Shown: positions 21,847 to 31,269 of the stretch, one piece after another
How the letters are laid out: every line of letters begins with the position of its first letter
Position numbering within the stretch: the first letter of the stretch is position 1
DNA from: Streptomyces sp. I6
GTDB taxonomy: Bacteria > Actinomycetota > Actinomycetes > Streptomycetales > Streptomycetaceae
Direction of reading: 5' to 3'
Length of the DNA: 64,000 nucleotides
Assembly: GCA_003725745.1 (NCBI GenBank)
Contig: RHDP01000001.1
Location: 799,001-863,000 of the forward strand
The notes under the pieces: generated by a model
Databases searched by the model: none
What the model was told of the DNA's origin: nothing
What the model saw: the letters and a program-made list of their open reading frames with translations, nothing else
Made by a program: the position numbers and the translations under genes

Positions 21847-22599
21847 TCAGGCGTCGACCTTCTCCATGACGTCGTCCGAGACGTCGAAGTTGGCGAAGAC
21901 GTTCTGCACGTCGTCGCTGTCCTCCAGCGCGTCGATCAGCTTGAAGATCTTGCGTGCGCCCTCCTCGTCCAGCTCGACCTGCATGGTCGGGACGAAGTTG
22001 GCCTCCGCCGAGTCGTAGTCGATGCCGGCGTCCTGAAGCGCGGTGCGGACCGCGACCAGGTCCGTGGCCTCGCTGACGACCTCGAAGTTCTCACCGAGGT
22101 CGTTGACCTCCTCGGCACCGGCGTCCAGCACCGCGCCGAGCACGTCGTCCTCGGACAGCTCGCCCTTCGGGAGCACGACGACGCCCTTGCGGTGGAACAG
22201 GTAGGACACCGAGCCGGGGTCGGCCATCGAGCCGCCGTTGCGGGTCATGGCGACGCGCACGTCGGACGCGGCACGGTTGCGGTTGTCGGTGAGGCACTCG
22301 ATGAGCACCGCGACCCCGTTCGGGCCGTAGCCCTCGTACATGATCGTCTCGTAGTCGGCGCCACCGGCCTCGAGGCCGGCACCGCGCTTGACCGCGGAGT
22401 CGATGTTCTTGTTCGGTACCGACTGCTTCTTCGCCTTCTGGATGGCGTCGAAGAGGGTCGGATTGCCGTCCGGGTCGGCACCGCCGGTGCGGGCGGCGAC
22501 CTCGATGTTCTTGATCAGCTTCGCGAAGAGCTTGCCGCGCTTGGCGTCGATCACGGCCTTCTTGTGCTTCGTCGTGGCCCATTTAGAGTGGCCGGACAT
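21847..22599 (-). CDS. yebC: YebC/PmpR-family DNA-binding regulator
   Basis: A 250-residue member of the YebC/TACO1 family: some members act as transcription regulators, others ease ribosome stalling at poly-proline. Start [20 protein letters not shown], the signature N-terminus. Other conserved parts are [15 protein letters not shown] and [20 protein letters not shown]. Full length, no breaks. It lies between pdxT and ruvC, as is common in actinobacteria. Which of the two roles applies cannot be read from sequence. Confidence 0.95.
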   Translation of the reverse strand: MSGHSKWATTKHKKAVIDAKRGKLFAKLIKNIEVAARTGGADPDGNPTLFDAIQKAKKQSVPNKNIDSAVKRGAGLEAGGADYETIMYEGYGPNGVAVLIECLTDNRNRAASDVRVAMTRNGGSMADPGSVSYLFHRKGVVVLPKGELSEDDVLGAVLDAGAEEVNDLGENFEVVSEATDLVAVRTALQDAGIDYDSAEANFVPTMQVELDEEGARKIFKLIDALEDSDDVQNVFANFDVSDDVMEKVDA

Positions 22600-22666
22600 C
22601 TGCCTGTCTCCTTCGCGTAACCAATCCCTGCTCCGTTCCCCTGTGATCCTACCGGGACACTCCCAC

Positions 22667-22755
22667 CCGTCACCCGACCACCACCCCTCACGGAGCGCCC
22701 GCGCACACCTTCACGCCGTCACCCGACCACCACCCCTCACGGAGCGCCCGCGCAC
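22667..22755. repeat. 40-bp direct repeat overlapping the pdxT 3' end
   Basis: A 40-bp sequence beginning CCGTCACCCGACCACC occurs at 22667-22706 and again, identical, at 22716-22755. The second copy includes the pdxT stop and its last codons; the first is non-coding. A local duplication of the gene's 3' end is the simplest reading. Confidence 0.9.
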
Positions 22756-23363
22756 GCACCTTCCGACCGCGCGGTGCGCACCATGTCGACGAACAGCGCG
22801 TGCACGCGGTGGTCCCCGGTCAACTCCGGGTGGAACGACGTGGCCAGCGAGTTGCCCTGGCGAACGGCGACGATGTGACCCTCGTGCTCGGCGAGCACCT
22901 CCACCTCGGCGCCGACGGACTCGACCCACGGGGCGCGGATGAAGACGCCCTCCACGGGGCCGCCTTCGACGCCCGCGACCGCGACCGCCGACTCGAACGA
23001 CTCGTTCTGGCGGCCGAAGGCGTTGCGGCGCACGATCATGTCGATACCGCCGACGGTCTCCTGGCCCGAACGCGGGTCGAGGATCTTCTCGGCGAGCATG
23101 ATCAGGCCCGCGCAGGTGCCGTAGACCGGCATACCCGCGCGCACACGCGCACGCAGCGGCCCCATCAGCCCGAAGAGTTCGGCCAGTTTGGAGATGGTGG
23201 TGGACTCGCCGCCGGGAATGACGAGGCCGTCGACCTCGGCGAGTTCCTCGGGTCGCCGGACCGCCCTGGCCACGGCATCGGCCGCGGACAGGGCGATCAG
23301 GTGCTCCCGTACGTCGCCCTGCAGAGCCAGTACTCCGATGACAGGGGTGCCGGGTGTGCTCAT
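22737..23363 (-). CDS. pdxT: pyridoxal 5'-phosphate synthase glutaminase subunit
   Basis: Releases ammonia from glutamine for PdxS in the DXP-independent PLP pathway. It has 208 residues from [20 protein letters not shown]. The class I amidotransferase triad is visible: Cys in [12 protein letters not shown], and His-Glu in [11 protein letters not shown]. The oxyanion region [12 protein letters not shown] is also present. It starts just 6 nt after the pdxS stop. The last codons coincide with one copy of a 40-bp direct repeat. Confidence 0.97.
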   Translation of the reverse strand: MSTPGTPVIGVLALQGDVREHLIALSAADAVARAVRRPEELAEVDGLVIPGGESTTISKLAELFGLMGPLRARVRAGMPVYGTCAGLIMLAEKILDPRSGQETVGGIDMIVRRNAFGRQNESFESAVAVAGVEGGPVEGVFIRAPWVESVGAEVEVLAEHEGHIVAVRQGNSLATSFHPELTGDHRVHALFVDMVRTARSEGACAGAP

Positions 23364-23369
23364 GGGTGC

Positions 23370-24284
23370 TTACCAGCCGCGGTTCGCGTAGCGCTCGGCC
23401 TCGGGCAGGGTGTCGCAGTTGATGCCGACCATGGCCTCGCCCAGGTTGCGGGAGGCATCCGCGATGATCTTCGGGTCGTCGTAGAAGGTGGTGGCCTTCA
23501 CGATCGCCGCGGCGCGCTTGGCCGGGTCGCCCGACTTGAAGATGCCGGAGCCGACGAAGACGCCCTCGGCACCGAGCTGGCGCATCAGCGCTGCGTCGGC
23601 GGGGGTGGCGACACCACCGGCGGAGAACAGCACCACCGGCAGCTTGCCGAGCTGGGCCACCTCGGCGACGAGCTCGTACGGGGCACGCAGCTCCTTGGCG
23701 GCGGCGTACAGCTCGTTGTTGTCGAAGCCGCGCAGGCGGGCGATCTCGTTCTTGATCTGGCGCAGGTGGCGGACGGCCTCGACGACGTTGCCGGTGCCGG
23801 CCTCGCCCTTGGAACGGATCATGGCCGCGCCCTCGGCGATCCGGCGCAGGGCCTCGCCCAGGTTGGTGGCGCCGCAGACGAAGGGGGTCGTGAAGGCCCA
23901 CTTGTCGGAGTGGTTCACCTCGTCGGCCGGGGTCAGCACCTCGGACTCGTCGATGTAGTCCACGCCGAGCGACTGCAGGACCTGGGCCTCGACGAAGTGG
24001 CCGATGCGGGACTTCGCCATCACCGGGATGGAGACCGCTTCGATGATGCCCTCGATCATGTCCGGGTCGGACATCCGGGCCACGCCGCCGTCCTTGCGGA
24101 TGTCGGCGGGGACGCGCTCCAGGGCCATGACGGCCACGGCGCCCGCGTCCTCGGCGATCTTCGCCTGCTCCGGAGTGACGACGTCCATGATCACGCCGCC
24201 CTTGAGCTGCTCGGCCATGCCGCGCTTGACGCGCGCGGTGCCGGTCTCGGGAGCCTGCGGGGAGTTGGAGAACGTGCTGGACAC
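23370..24284 (-). CDS. pdxS: pyridoxal 5'-phosphate synthase lyase subunit
   Basis: Condenses ribose 5-phosphate, glyceraldehyde 3-phosphate and ammonia to PLP; forms a dodecamer with PdxT. GTG 24284 ([20 protein letters not shown]) has GAGGT about 6 nt upstream and gives 304 residues. The active-site lysines are in [14 protein letters not shown] and [12 protein letters not shown]. Very highly conserved, no breaks. It heads a pdxS-pdxT operon; a short direct repeat 60-80 nt upstream could be an operator. Confidence 0.97.
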   Translation of the reverse strand: MSSTFSNSPQAPETGTARVKRGMAEQLKGGVIMDVVTPEQAKIAEDAGAVAVMALERVPADIRKDGGVARMSDPDMIEGIIEAVSIPVMAKSRIGHFVEAQVLQSLGVDYIDESEVLTPADEVNHSDKWAFTTPFVCGATNLGEALRRIAEGAAMIRSKGEAGTGNVVEAVRHLRQIKNEIARLRGFDNNELYAAAKELRAPYELVAEVAQLGKLPVVLFSAGGVATPADAALMRQLGAEGVFVGSGIFKSGDPAKRAAAIVKATTFYDDPKIIADASRNLGEAMVGINCDTLPEAERYANRGW

Positions 24285-24342
24285 GATCGACCTCATTCGG
24301 TGACGACAAATGGTGCTCCGACGAGGAAACAGTCCGGTGCCA

Positions 24343-24362
24343 GGCCAATGCAAGGGCCAATG
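24343..24362. promoter_or_regulatory. paired GGCCAATG direct repeat upstream of pdxS
   Basis: GGCCAATG at 24343-24350 and 24355-24362, spaced one helical turn plus about two bases, 59-78 nt upstream of the pdxS start. Direct repeats are the usual operator form for MocR-type PdxR regulators of pdxST. No such regulator gene is in the window and no published Streptomyces site is known to me, so this is only a candidate. Confidence 0.3.
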
Positions 24363-24502
24363 ATGACCCGGTGGCTCGTTTTGGCGGCGCCGGGGCCCGC
24401 CTGCGGAGTACGCCGGACGCGGACCGCCGCAGCGGGGCGGGCGGGAGTGCGGGAGGGCCGCGGGCGTAGCCGTTCCCGGTGCGGCCGCCGGGGCTGCGTC
24501 CG

Positions 24503-25041
24503 TTACGGCCGGTCCGCCAGGGCTGCCGGCGGCTCGTCGTCCATCTCGAAGGCCAGCGGGAACGGGGCGTGCCCGGCGAGGCGGAACCAGCGGACCGTAC
24601 GGTGCCGCCGCAGCGCCCGCGCCGCCCGCACGGCGTCGTTGTGGAACCGCCGCGCCATCGGGACGCGGCGGACGGCCGCGGCGAGTTCGCCGGCGGCGTC
24701 CTCTCCCCCGGGGCCTCCCGCACGGCCTCCACCTGCTCCGTCTCGCCGAACACGGCGCGCAGCGCCTGGCTCAGCTCGCTCTCGGCGACCTCGCGGTGCT
24801 CCTCGTCCGCCTGACGGGCCGCGTGTGCGGCCTCGTAGAGCACGATCGAGGCGGCGGGATCCAGCACCCCCGAGGTGGCCAGCTCCTGGGTGACCGAGGC
24901 GCGGCGCAGGAGCTGGGCGTCGAGCGCCGCGCGGGCGGCGTCGATCCGGGCGTGCAGGCGGTCGAGCCGGCCGGCGGTCCAGCTGAGGTAGAGGCCGACG
25001 GCGACGAGCGCGACGAGGATCCAGATCAGGGTTGCGGTCAC
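24503..25041 (-). CDS. membrane-anchored protein with LemA-like N-terminus, one frameshift
   Basis: After restoring one base at the C5 run 24705-24709 the protein has 179 residues. GTG 25041 starts [20 protein letters not shown], a single membrane helix. Then comes [20 protein letters not shown], reminiscent of the first helix of LemA proteins, and a helical bundle ([20 protein letters not shown]). The second half reads [20 protein letters not shown] to the stop. The LemA resemblance is my inference. In Streptomyces this is a conserved hypothetical lying between pimA and pdxS. Function unknown. Confidence 0.75.
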
Positions 25042-25464
25042 GCCGGGTCAATCTACCGGTGCGTCCTCCGGGTGCGCCGGGGGCCGCCCACCGCGTCAGG
25101 ACGCACTCCGGCGGGCCGGGCCACCGGGCCCGGGCCCGGGCCCGGGCCCGCAGCAGACCGCCGGCCGACGGCAACGGTTCCCGGGAGGGCGGGGCAGGCC
25201 GGGGCGGGCAGGGCCACCCGTCGAGGCACCCGCAGCGGGCCGCCGCCCAAGCCGGCGGGCGCTCGGTCGCGGACCAGGGCCGCGGCTCGGGCCCGGCGCC
25301 CGGCGCTCGGCCTACGCTCGGTCTCGGGCCCGGCGGCGCTCCGTCGCGGACCAGGCCGCCGCTCGGTCCCGGCGCTCGGGCTCGGGGCTCAGGGCTCGGG
25401 GCTCAGGGCTCAGGCCTCGGGCCTCGGGCCTCGGCGGGCGCTCGGGCTCGGGTCCGGCCGGTGC
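25042..25464. other. repeat-rich intergenic region between the LemA-like gene and pimA
   Basis: 423 bp with no supportable gene. It contains a run of (GGGCCC)n around 25127-25152, several GCGGGC/GCTCGG iterations, and an alternation of CTCGGGGCT/CAGGGCT and CTCGGGC units from about 25378 to 25450. All frames that are open here are low-complexity Arg/Pro/Gly/Ala strings. Confidence 0.65.
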
Positions 25465-26653
25465 TCAGTCGCGGGCCAGGCCGAAGCGGGCCATCAGGCC
25501 GCCGGGGCGTTCGTCGGCCGCCACCGAGGCCGCGCCGTCCGTCACCGTCTCGTACACGGCGAGGATGTCCGAACCGACCGTGGACCAGTCGAAACGCCGC
25601 ACATGGGCGCTCCCCGCGCGCTGAGCTCGGCGCGCCGGGACGGCGAGGCGAGCAGCCGGATCGCGGCGTCGGCCAGGGCGCCCGCGTCCTCGTTGGCGAA
25701 GAGTTCGCCCGCCGCGCCCTGGTCCAGTACCTGGGCGAAGGCGTCGAGGTCCGAGGCCAGGACCGGCGCGCCCGCCGACAGCGCCTCGACCAGGATGATG
25801 CCGAAGCTCTCGCCCCCGGTGTTCGGCGCGACGTACACGTCGACGCTGCGCAGCAGCCGGGCCTTGTCCTCGTCGCTGACCATCCCCAGGAACTCGACGC
25901 GCGCGCGCACGGACTCGGGCAGGGACCCGACGGCCTCCTCCTGGTCCCCGCGACCCGCGACCAGCAGCCGGGTGTCCGGACGCGCCTCCAGGATCCGCGG
26001 GAGGGCCTTCATCAGGACGGGCAGGCCCTTGCGGGGCTCGTCGATGCGCCCGATGAACCCGAGCGTCCCCCCCTGGCTTCGCCGGTGGTGCCCCCGCCCT
26101 GCCACTCCGCCTTCGGCTCGGCCTTGGCGAAGAAGTCGACGTCGACACCGTTCGGGATGACCACCGCGTCGCCGCCCAGGTGCTCCACGAGCGTGCGCCG
26201 GGCGTACTCGCTGACCGCGATCCGTGCGCTGATCTTCTCCAGCGCGGGCTGGAGGATCGGGTAGGCCGCGATCATCGCCCGCGAGCGCGGGTTGGAGGTG
26301 TGGAAGGTCGCCACGATCGGCCCCTGCGCCGCCCAGCAGGACAGCAGCCCCAGCGACGGCGACGCCGGCTCGTGGATGTGGATCACGTCGAACCCGCCGT
26401 CGTGCAGCCAGCGCCGCACCCGGGCCGCGGAGAGGAAGCCGAAGTTGAGCCGGGCGACCGAGCCGTTGTACGGCACGGGCACGGCGCGGCCCGCCGACAC
26501 GACGTACGGCGGCAGCGGGGTGTCGTCGTCGGCCGGGGCGAGGACGGACACCTCGTGACCGAGCCGGATCAGATGCTCCGCCAGGTCGCGGATGTGGAAC
26601 TGGACGCCGCCCGGCACGTCCCACGAGTAGGGGCAGACGATCCCGATCCTCAT
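25465..26653 (-). CDS. pimA: phosphatidylinositol alpha-mannosyltransferase, two frameshifts
   Basis: Adds the first mannose to phosphatidylinositol on the cytoplasmic face. ATG 26653 (MRIGIVCPYSWDVPGGVQFH) begins the GT-B glycosyltransferase 4 fold. Conserved pieces are IIHIHEPASPSLGLL-like VIHIHEPASPSLGLL, VIPNGVDVDFF, LGFIGRIDEPRKGLPVL and the E-x7-E motif GGESFGIILVEALSAG. Frame breaks occur at the C7 run 26067-26073 and the C4 run 25612-25615; with both bases restored the protein has 396 residues. ATG overlaps the acyltransferase stop by 4 nt. Last gene of the pgsA-acyltransferase-pimA unit. Confidence 0.94.
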
Positions 26654-27573
26654 GTCCGGGCCTCCCGCGTGTCGCCGCGGTCCGCCACGTCCGGGAGCCA
26701 CAACCGCTGCAGCATGTGCCAGTCCTCCGGGTGGTCGGCGATGCCGGTGGCGAAGGCGTCGGCCAGCGCCTGTGTCATCACGGACGTCTTCTCGGCCCGG
26801 GTGCCTGTCTCGGGCACGTCGACGGGCGGGTGCACCCGGCCCTTCATCACGGGCGTGTCGTCGTACCAGAGGGTCACGGGCAGCAGCAGTGCGCCGGTCT
26901 GCTGGGCGAGCAGCGCGGGTCCCGCGGGCATCCTGGCCGTCTCGCCGAAGAACTTCACCTCGATGCCCGAGGCGGAGAGGTCTCGGTCCGCCACCAGGCA
27001 GACCAGGCCGCCGCCGCGCAGCCGCCGGGCCAGCGTGCCGAAGGCTGAGCCGCCGGTGTGCGGCAGCACCTCCATCCCGAGGGACTCGCGGTAGGCGACG
27101 AACCGGTCGTACAGCGTCTCCGGCTTCAGCCGCTCCGCGACGGTGGTGAACGGTATGCCCAGCGCGCGGGTGGCCCAGACCCCCGCCAGGTCCCAGTTCG
27201 CCAGGTGCGGCAGCGCGAGGACGACGCCCCTGCCCCGGGCCATGCCGTCGTGCAGGCGCCGGATGTTCTCGATCTCCACGCTCCGGCGCACGCGCTCGCC
27301 GTCCCAGGCGGGCAGCCGGAAGGACTCCATCCAGTAGCGCATGTAGGAGCGCATCCCGGCCCTGGACAGTTCGGCGAGCCGCTCGGGGCCGGCGTCCGGC
27401 ACCACCCGGGCCAGATTGGTCTCCAGCCGCAGCACGCCCCTGCCGCGCCGCTTCCACGCGGTGTCCGCGATGCTGCGTCCGAGCGCGGCGGCGACGGGCT
27501 CCGGGAGCCTCTTGACCGTCCCCCAGCCCAGCCCGTACAGGGTGTCCGTCAGCCGGTCCTGGATACCGCTCAT
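26650..27573 (-). CDS. phosphatidylinositol mannoside acyltransferase
   Basis: LpxL/HtrB-type lysophospholipid acyltransferase of 307 residues. It is the homologue of mycobacterial PatA, which acylates the mannose of PIM1. The catalytic H-x4-D/E motif is in VLALPHLANWDLAG near residue 125. Further motifs are LVADRDLSASGIEVKFFGE and GALLLPVTLWYDD. Membrane-associated by family. It overlaps pgsA upstream and pimA downstream by 4 nt (ATGA), so the three PIM enzymes are translationally coupled. Confidence 0.92.
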   Translation of the reverse strand: MSGIQDRLTDTLYGLGWGTVKRLPEPVAAALGRSIADTAWKRRGRGVLRLETNLARVVPDAGPERLAELSRAGMRSYMRYWMESFRLPAWDGERVRRSVEIENIRRLHDGMARGRGVVLALPHLANWDLAGVWATRALGIPFTTVAERLKPETLYDRFVAYRESLGMEVLPHTGGSAFGTLARRLRGGGLVCLVADRDLSASGIEVKFFGETARMPAGPALLAQQTGALLLPVTLWYDDTPVMKGRVHPPVDVPETGTRAEKTSVMTQALADAFATGIADHPEDWHMLQRLWLPDVADRGDTREART

Positions 27574-28277
27574 GCCTCACTCCCCTGCGAGGTGCCGTGG
27601 GTGCTCCCCCGTGAGGGTCCCTGCGCGGGCCCGTCCCCGGCCGGCCCGGCATCCGCCTCCGCCGCCTCGCGGCGCACCGTGACGACGCGCTGCGCCAGAG
27701 TCACCACGGAGCCGGCGGCCACCACCCAGAGTGCGATGGGGAGCAGCACGTCGACACCGGGGACGCCGAATGCGTGCAGTCCGGCGAGTCCGGCGGCGAC
27801 CAGCGAGATCACCAGCCGTTCGGCCCGCTCCACCAGTCCGTTCACCGCGACCGGCAGTCCGATGGACTCGCCCCGTGCCTTGGTGTACGAGACCACCTGG
27901 CCGCTGGCGAGGCAGAAGATGGCCACCGCGCACAGCACGTTGTCGTCGCCCTTGCCCGCGTACCAGAGGGCGAAGCCGCCGAAGATCGCGCTGTCCGCGA
28001 CCCGGTCCAGCGTGGAGTCCAGGAAGGCGCCCCAGCGGCTGGAGACCCCGGCCTGACGGGCCATGTTGCCGTCGACGAGGTCGGAGAAGACGAAGAGGGT
28101 GATGACGATCGTCCCCCAGAAGAACTCTCCGCGGGGGAAGAAGACCAGCGCGCCCGCGACCACTCCGGCCGTGCCGACGAGGGTCACCGCGTCGGGACTC
28201 ACTCCGCGGCGTAGCAGGAACGCGGCGAACGGTGTGAGAACACGCGTGAAGAACGCACGCGCGTACTTGTTCAGCAT
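27570..28277 (-). CDS. pgsA: phosphatidylinositol phosphate synthase (CDP-alcohol phosphatidyltransferase)
   Basis: Integral membrane enzyme that transfers phosphatidate from CDP-diacylglycerol to inositol phosphate. ATG 28277 (MLNKYARAFFTRVLTPFAAF), 235 residues, five to six membrane segments. The CDP-alcohol signature DGx2ARx8Gx3Dx3D is complete: DLVDGNMARQAG then SSRWGAFLDSTLDRVAD. The C-terminal tail after residue about 205 is Gly/Ser/Thr-rich and disordered. First gene of the PIM operon, divergent from the EF-G-like gene across a 256-bp gap. Confidence 0.93.
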   Translation of the reverse strand: MLNKYARAFFTRVLTPFAAFLLRRGVSPDAVTLVGTAGVVAGALVFFPRGEFFWGTIVITLFVFSDLVDGNMARQAGVSSRWGAFLDSTLDRVADSAIFGGFALWYAGKGDDNVLCAVAIFCLASGQVVSYTKARGESIGLPVAVNGLVERAERLVISLVAAGLAGLHAFGVPGVDVLLPIALWVVAAGSVVTLAQRVVTVRREAAEADAGPAGDGPAQGPSRGSTHGTSQGSEA

Positions 28278-28533
28278 GGCCTTCCCGAAAGGTCGGTGGG
28301 CCGCGCGGCCCCTTCGGCCACCGGCTGGCCCATCGTAGCCACGCGCTCGGCGGCGCAGCGGCCTGGCCCGGTCGGGTACGACGTATGGACGCACCGTGAA
28401 GGGAGTGGAAAGCTCGAAAGACAACCGCGGGCTTCGCCGGCGCATCCCCCGGGCACCTGCCCGGGGCCTCCCACAGCGCGCCCCCGGGTCCGCGCCCTCA
28501 CCTCACCGTGCAGATGAGTCGGGAGGAACAATC

Positions 28534-30740
28534 ATGGGCGACAAGGCGAACGCGCAATCCGGAGCCGCCGGCAGGGCTACGACGGCCGACCGGCCGACAT
28601 CCGTGAGGAATGTGGTGCTGGTCGGCCACAGCGGATCAGGGAAGACGACCCTGGTGGAGGCGCTGGCGCTGACGGCGGGGGCGGTCAACCGGGCGGGGCG
28701 GGTCGAGGACGGCGGGACCCTCTCGGACTACGACGAGATCGAGCACCGCCAGCAGCGTTCCGTACAGCTCAGCCTCGTCCCGGTCGAGTGGGGCGGGTAC
28801 AAGGTCAACCTGTTGGACACCCCGGGTACGCCGACTTCGTGGGGGAGCTCAGGGCCGGTCTGCGAGCCGCGGACGCGGCTCTTTTCGTTGTGTCGGCGGC
28901 CCAGGAGGCCGACGCCGTGCCCGCCTCGACCCGCATGGTGTGGGAGGAGTGCGCGGCGGTCGGGATGCCCCGGGCGATCGTGGTCACCCATCTGGAGACG
29001 GCCCGCACCGGGTTCGACGAGCTGATCGAGGTCTGCGGGCAGCTGTTCGGCGGTGACGACCCGGACGCGGTGCTGCCGCTCTATCTGCCGCAGTACGGCC
29101 CGGAGGCCGCCGACGGGCACGCACCGGTCACGGGGCTGGTCGGGCTGCTGTCGCGGAAGCTGTACGAGTACTCCGGCGGCGAGCGCGTCGAGAAGACACC
29201 CGGGCCGGAGCAGGAGGCGCTGCTGGACGGGGCCAGGAACCGCCTGATCGAGGGGATCATCGCCGAGAGCGAGGACGAGACGCTCATGGAGCGCTACCTG
29301 GGCGGCGAGGAGGTCGATATCAAGACGCTGGTCGACGACCTGGAGAAGGCCGTCGCGCGTGGCGTGTTCCATCCCGTGCTGGCCGCGGCTCCGGCCGCGA
29401 ACGGGGCGAGGCAGGGCCTCGGTACCGTGGAGCTGCTGGAGCTGATCACCGGGGGTTTCCCGACCCCGCTGGAGCGCGAGGCGCCCGCGGTCACCACTCC
29501 CGACGGCCGGCCGAGGCCCGCCGTCGCCTGCGACCCGGACGGCCCGCTGGTCGCCGAGGTGGTCAGGACCGCCTCCGACCCGTACGTCGGCCGGCTGTCC
29601 CTGGTCCGGGTGTTCTCCGGGACGCTCCGCCCCGACGAGACCGTGCACGTCTCGGGGCACGGGCTGGCCGACCGCGGGCACGAGGACCACGACGTCGACG
29701 AGCGCATCGGCGCGCTCTCCTCGCCGTTCGGCAAGCAGCAGCGCACCGTCGGCAGCTGCATCGCGGGCGATCTCGCCTGCGTGGCCAAACTCGGGCGGGC
29801 GGAGACCGGCGACACGATCTCCTCGACGGCGGACCCGCTGCTCATGGAACCGTGGGCGATGCCCGACCCGCTGCTGCCGCTGGCCATCCGGGCGCACAGC
29901 AAGGCCGACGAGGACCGGCTGTCCCAGGGGCTGGCCCGGCTGGTCGCGGAGGATCCGACGATGCGGCTGGAGCAGAACCAGGACACCCGGCAGGTGGTGC
30001 TGTGGTGCCTGGGCGAGGCCCACGCGGACGTGGCGCTGGAGCGGCTGCGCAGCAGGTACGGGGTCCAGGTGGACGTGGTGCCGCACAAGGTGTCGCTGCG
30101 GGAGACCTTCGCCGGGCCGTCGGCCGGGCGGGGCCGCCATGTGAAGCAGTCCGGCGGGCACGGACAGTACGCGATCTGCGAGATAGAGGTGGAGCCGCTG
30201 CCGCCGGGCTCGGGGATCGAGTTCGTCGACAAGGTGGTGGGCGGCGCGGTCCCCCGCCAGTTCATCCCTTCGGTGGAGAAGGGCGTACGGGCTCAGGCGG
30301 CGAAGGGTATCGCCGCCGGCCACCCGCTCGTCGACGTGCGCGTGACGCTGCTGGACGGCAAGGCGCACTCGGTGGACTCGTCCGACGCGGCGTTCCAGAC
30401 GGCCGGCGCGCTGGCGCTGCGCGAGGCGGCGGCGCAGGCCCGGATCGACCTGCTGGAGCCGGTGGCCGAGGTGCAGGTGATGGTGCCGGACGAGTACGTC
30501 GGCGCCGTCATGAGCGATCTGTCGGGGCGTCGGGGCCGCGTGGTCGGCACCGAGCAGGCGGGCAGCGGCAGGACGGTCGTACGCGCCGAGGTACCGGAGA
30601 TCGAGATCGGGCGGTACGCGGTGGACCTGCGGTCCGTCTCGCACGGGACCGGCCGCTTCGACCGGACGTACGCGCGGCACGAGGCGATGCCGCCCCAGAT
30701 GGCGGCCAAGGTCAGGGAGGAGGCCGCGGCCGCCGCGTAG
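28534..30740 (+). CDS. elongation factor G-like protein (EF-G2 type), frameshift in the G domain
   Basis: ATG 28534 (MGDKANAQSGAAGR) follows GGGAGGAA. P-loop GHSGSGKTTL is near residue 31. The frame breaks at DTPG, at the G3 run 28824-28826, and resumes as YADFVGELRAGLRAADAALF. Restored length is 735 residues, with EF-G domains II-V complete. Unlike true EF-G, the switch II His is Tyr (DTPGYADF) and the NKxD motif is replaced (VVTHLETARTG). Family members are called EF-G-like or FusA2 in actinobacteria; canonical translocation activity is doubtful. Single gene with its own terminator. Confidence 0.92.
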
Positions 30741-30797
30741 GCCCCGGCGGGGACCGCGGCGCAGGACCCGCCCGGAGGGAGACCGCGGCCGCCGCGC

Positions 30798-30834
30798 GGC
30801 ACCGCCGGTACCGGCCCTCGGTACCGGCGGTGCC
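30798..30834 (+). terminator. 15-bp perfect hairpin after the EF-G-like gene
   Basis: GGCACCGCCGGTACC, a 7-nt loop, then GGTACCGGCGGTGCC, about 57 nt past the stop. Strong terminator. The rest of the 530-bp gap to the next gene holds GC-rich direct repeats (CGGCCCGGGAT twice at 30971-30992; GCGCCCGCCCTCCG twice near 31021-31057) and no recognisable gene. Confidence 0.8.
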
Positions 30835-31269
30835 GAGGCCGGTTCCCGCCCGCGGGTCGGCCCTGGTCCGGTCCGCCCGTCCTGACCCGGTCCCGGACCG
30901 GTCGCGGGCAGGTCCCTGTCGCGGGCCGGGGCCCGAGGCGGTCGGACCGTTTCGCGGGCCGAGCCTGGGCCGGCCCGGGATCGGCCCGGGATCGGCCGCG
31001 GGCCGGTCCTCCGTCGCAGCGCGCCCGCCCTCCGCCGGCGCGCGCGCCCGCCCTCCGGGAGCGCGGCGGGGCCCGGAGGGCCGGTCCGGACCGGAAGCGC
31101 CGCCCCCGAACTCGTCTTCGGCGGGTGGCACTTGCGCGATCGGCCGCAGCCCCGGGGGCCGAAAGGCGGTGCTGACGCGTGGGCCACGGCCCCGCTACGC
31201 TGTGTTGCGCAGCTCAGAAGGTGTGCGGGGCACGGTAGTCGGGAAGGCCGTGGTGCGGACGGTGCGGCG

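Noticed and set aside
22711..25041. 776-codon frame beginning with the LemA-like protein and running through pdxS and pdxT
   Set aside because: After the break at 24705-24709 it is an out-of-frame shadow of pdxS and pdxT.
28534..30740. Pseudogene of fusA
   Set aside because: One missing base in a G3 run; all later domains are intact and the pattern matches the other artefactual breaks.
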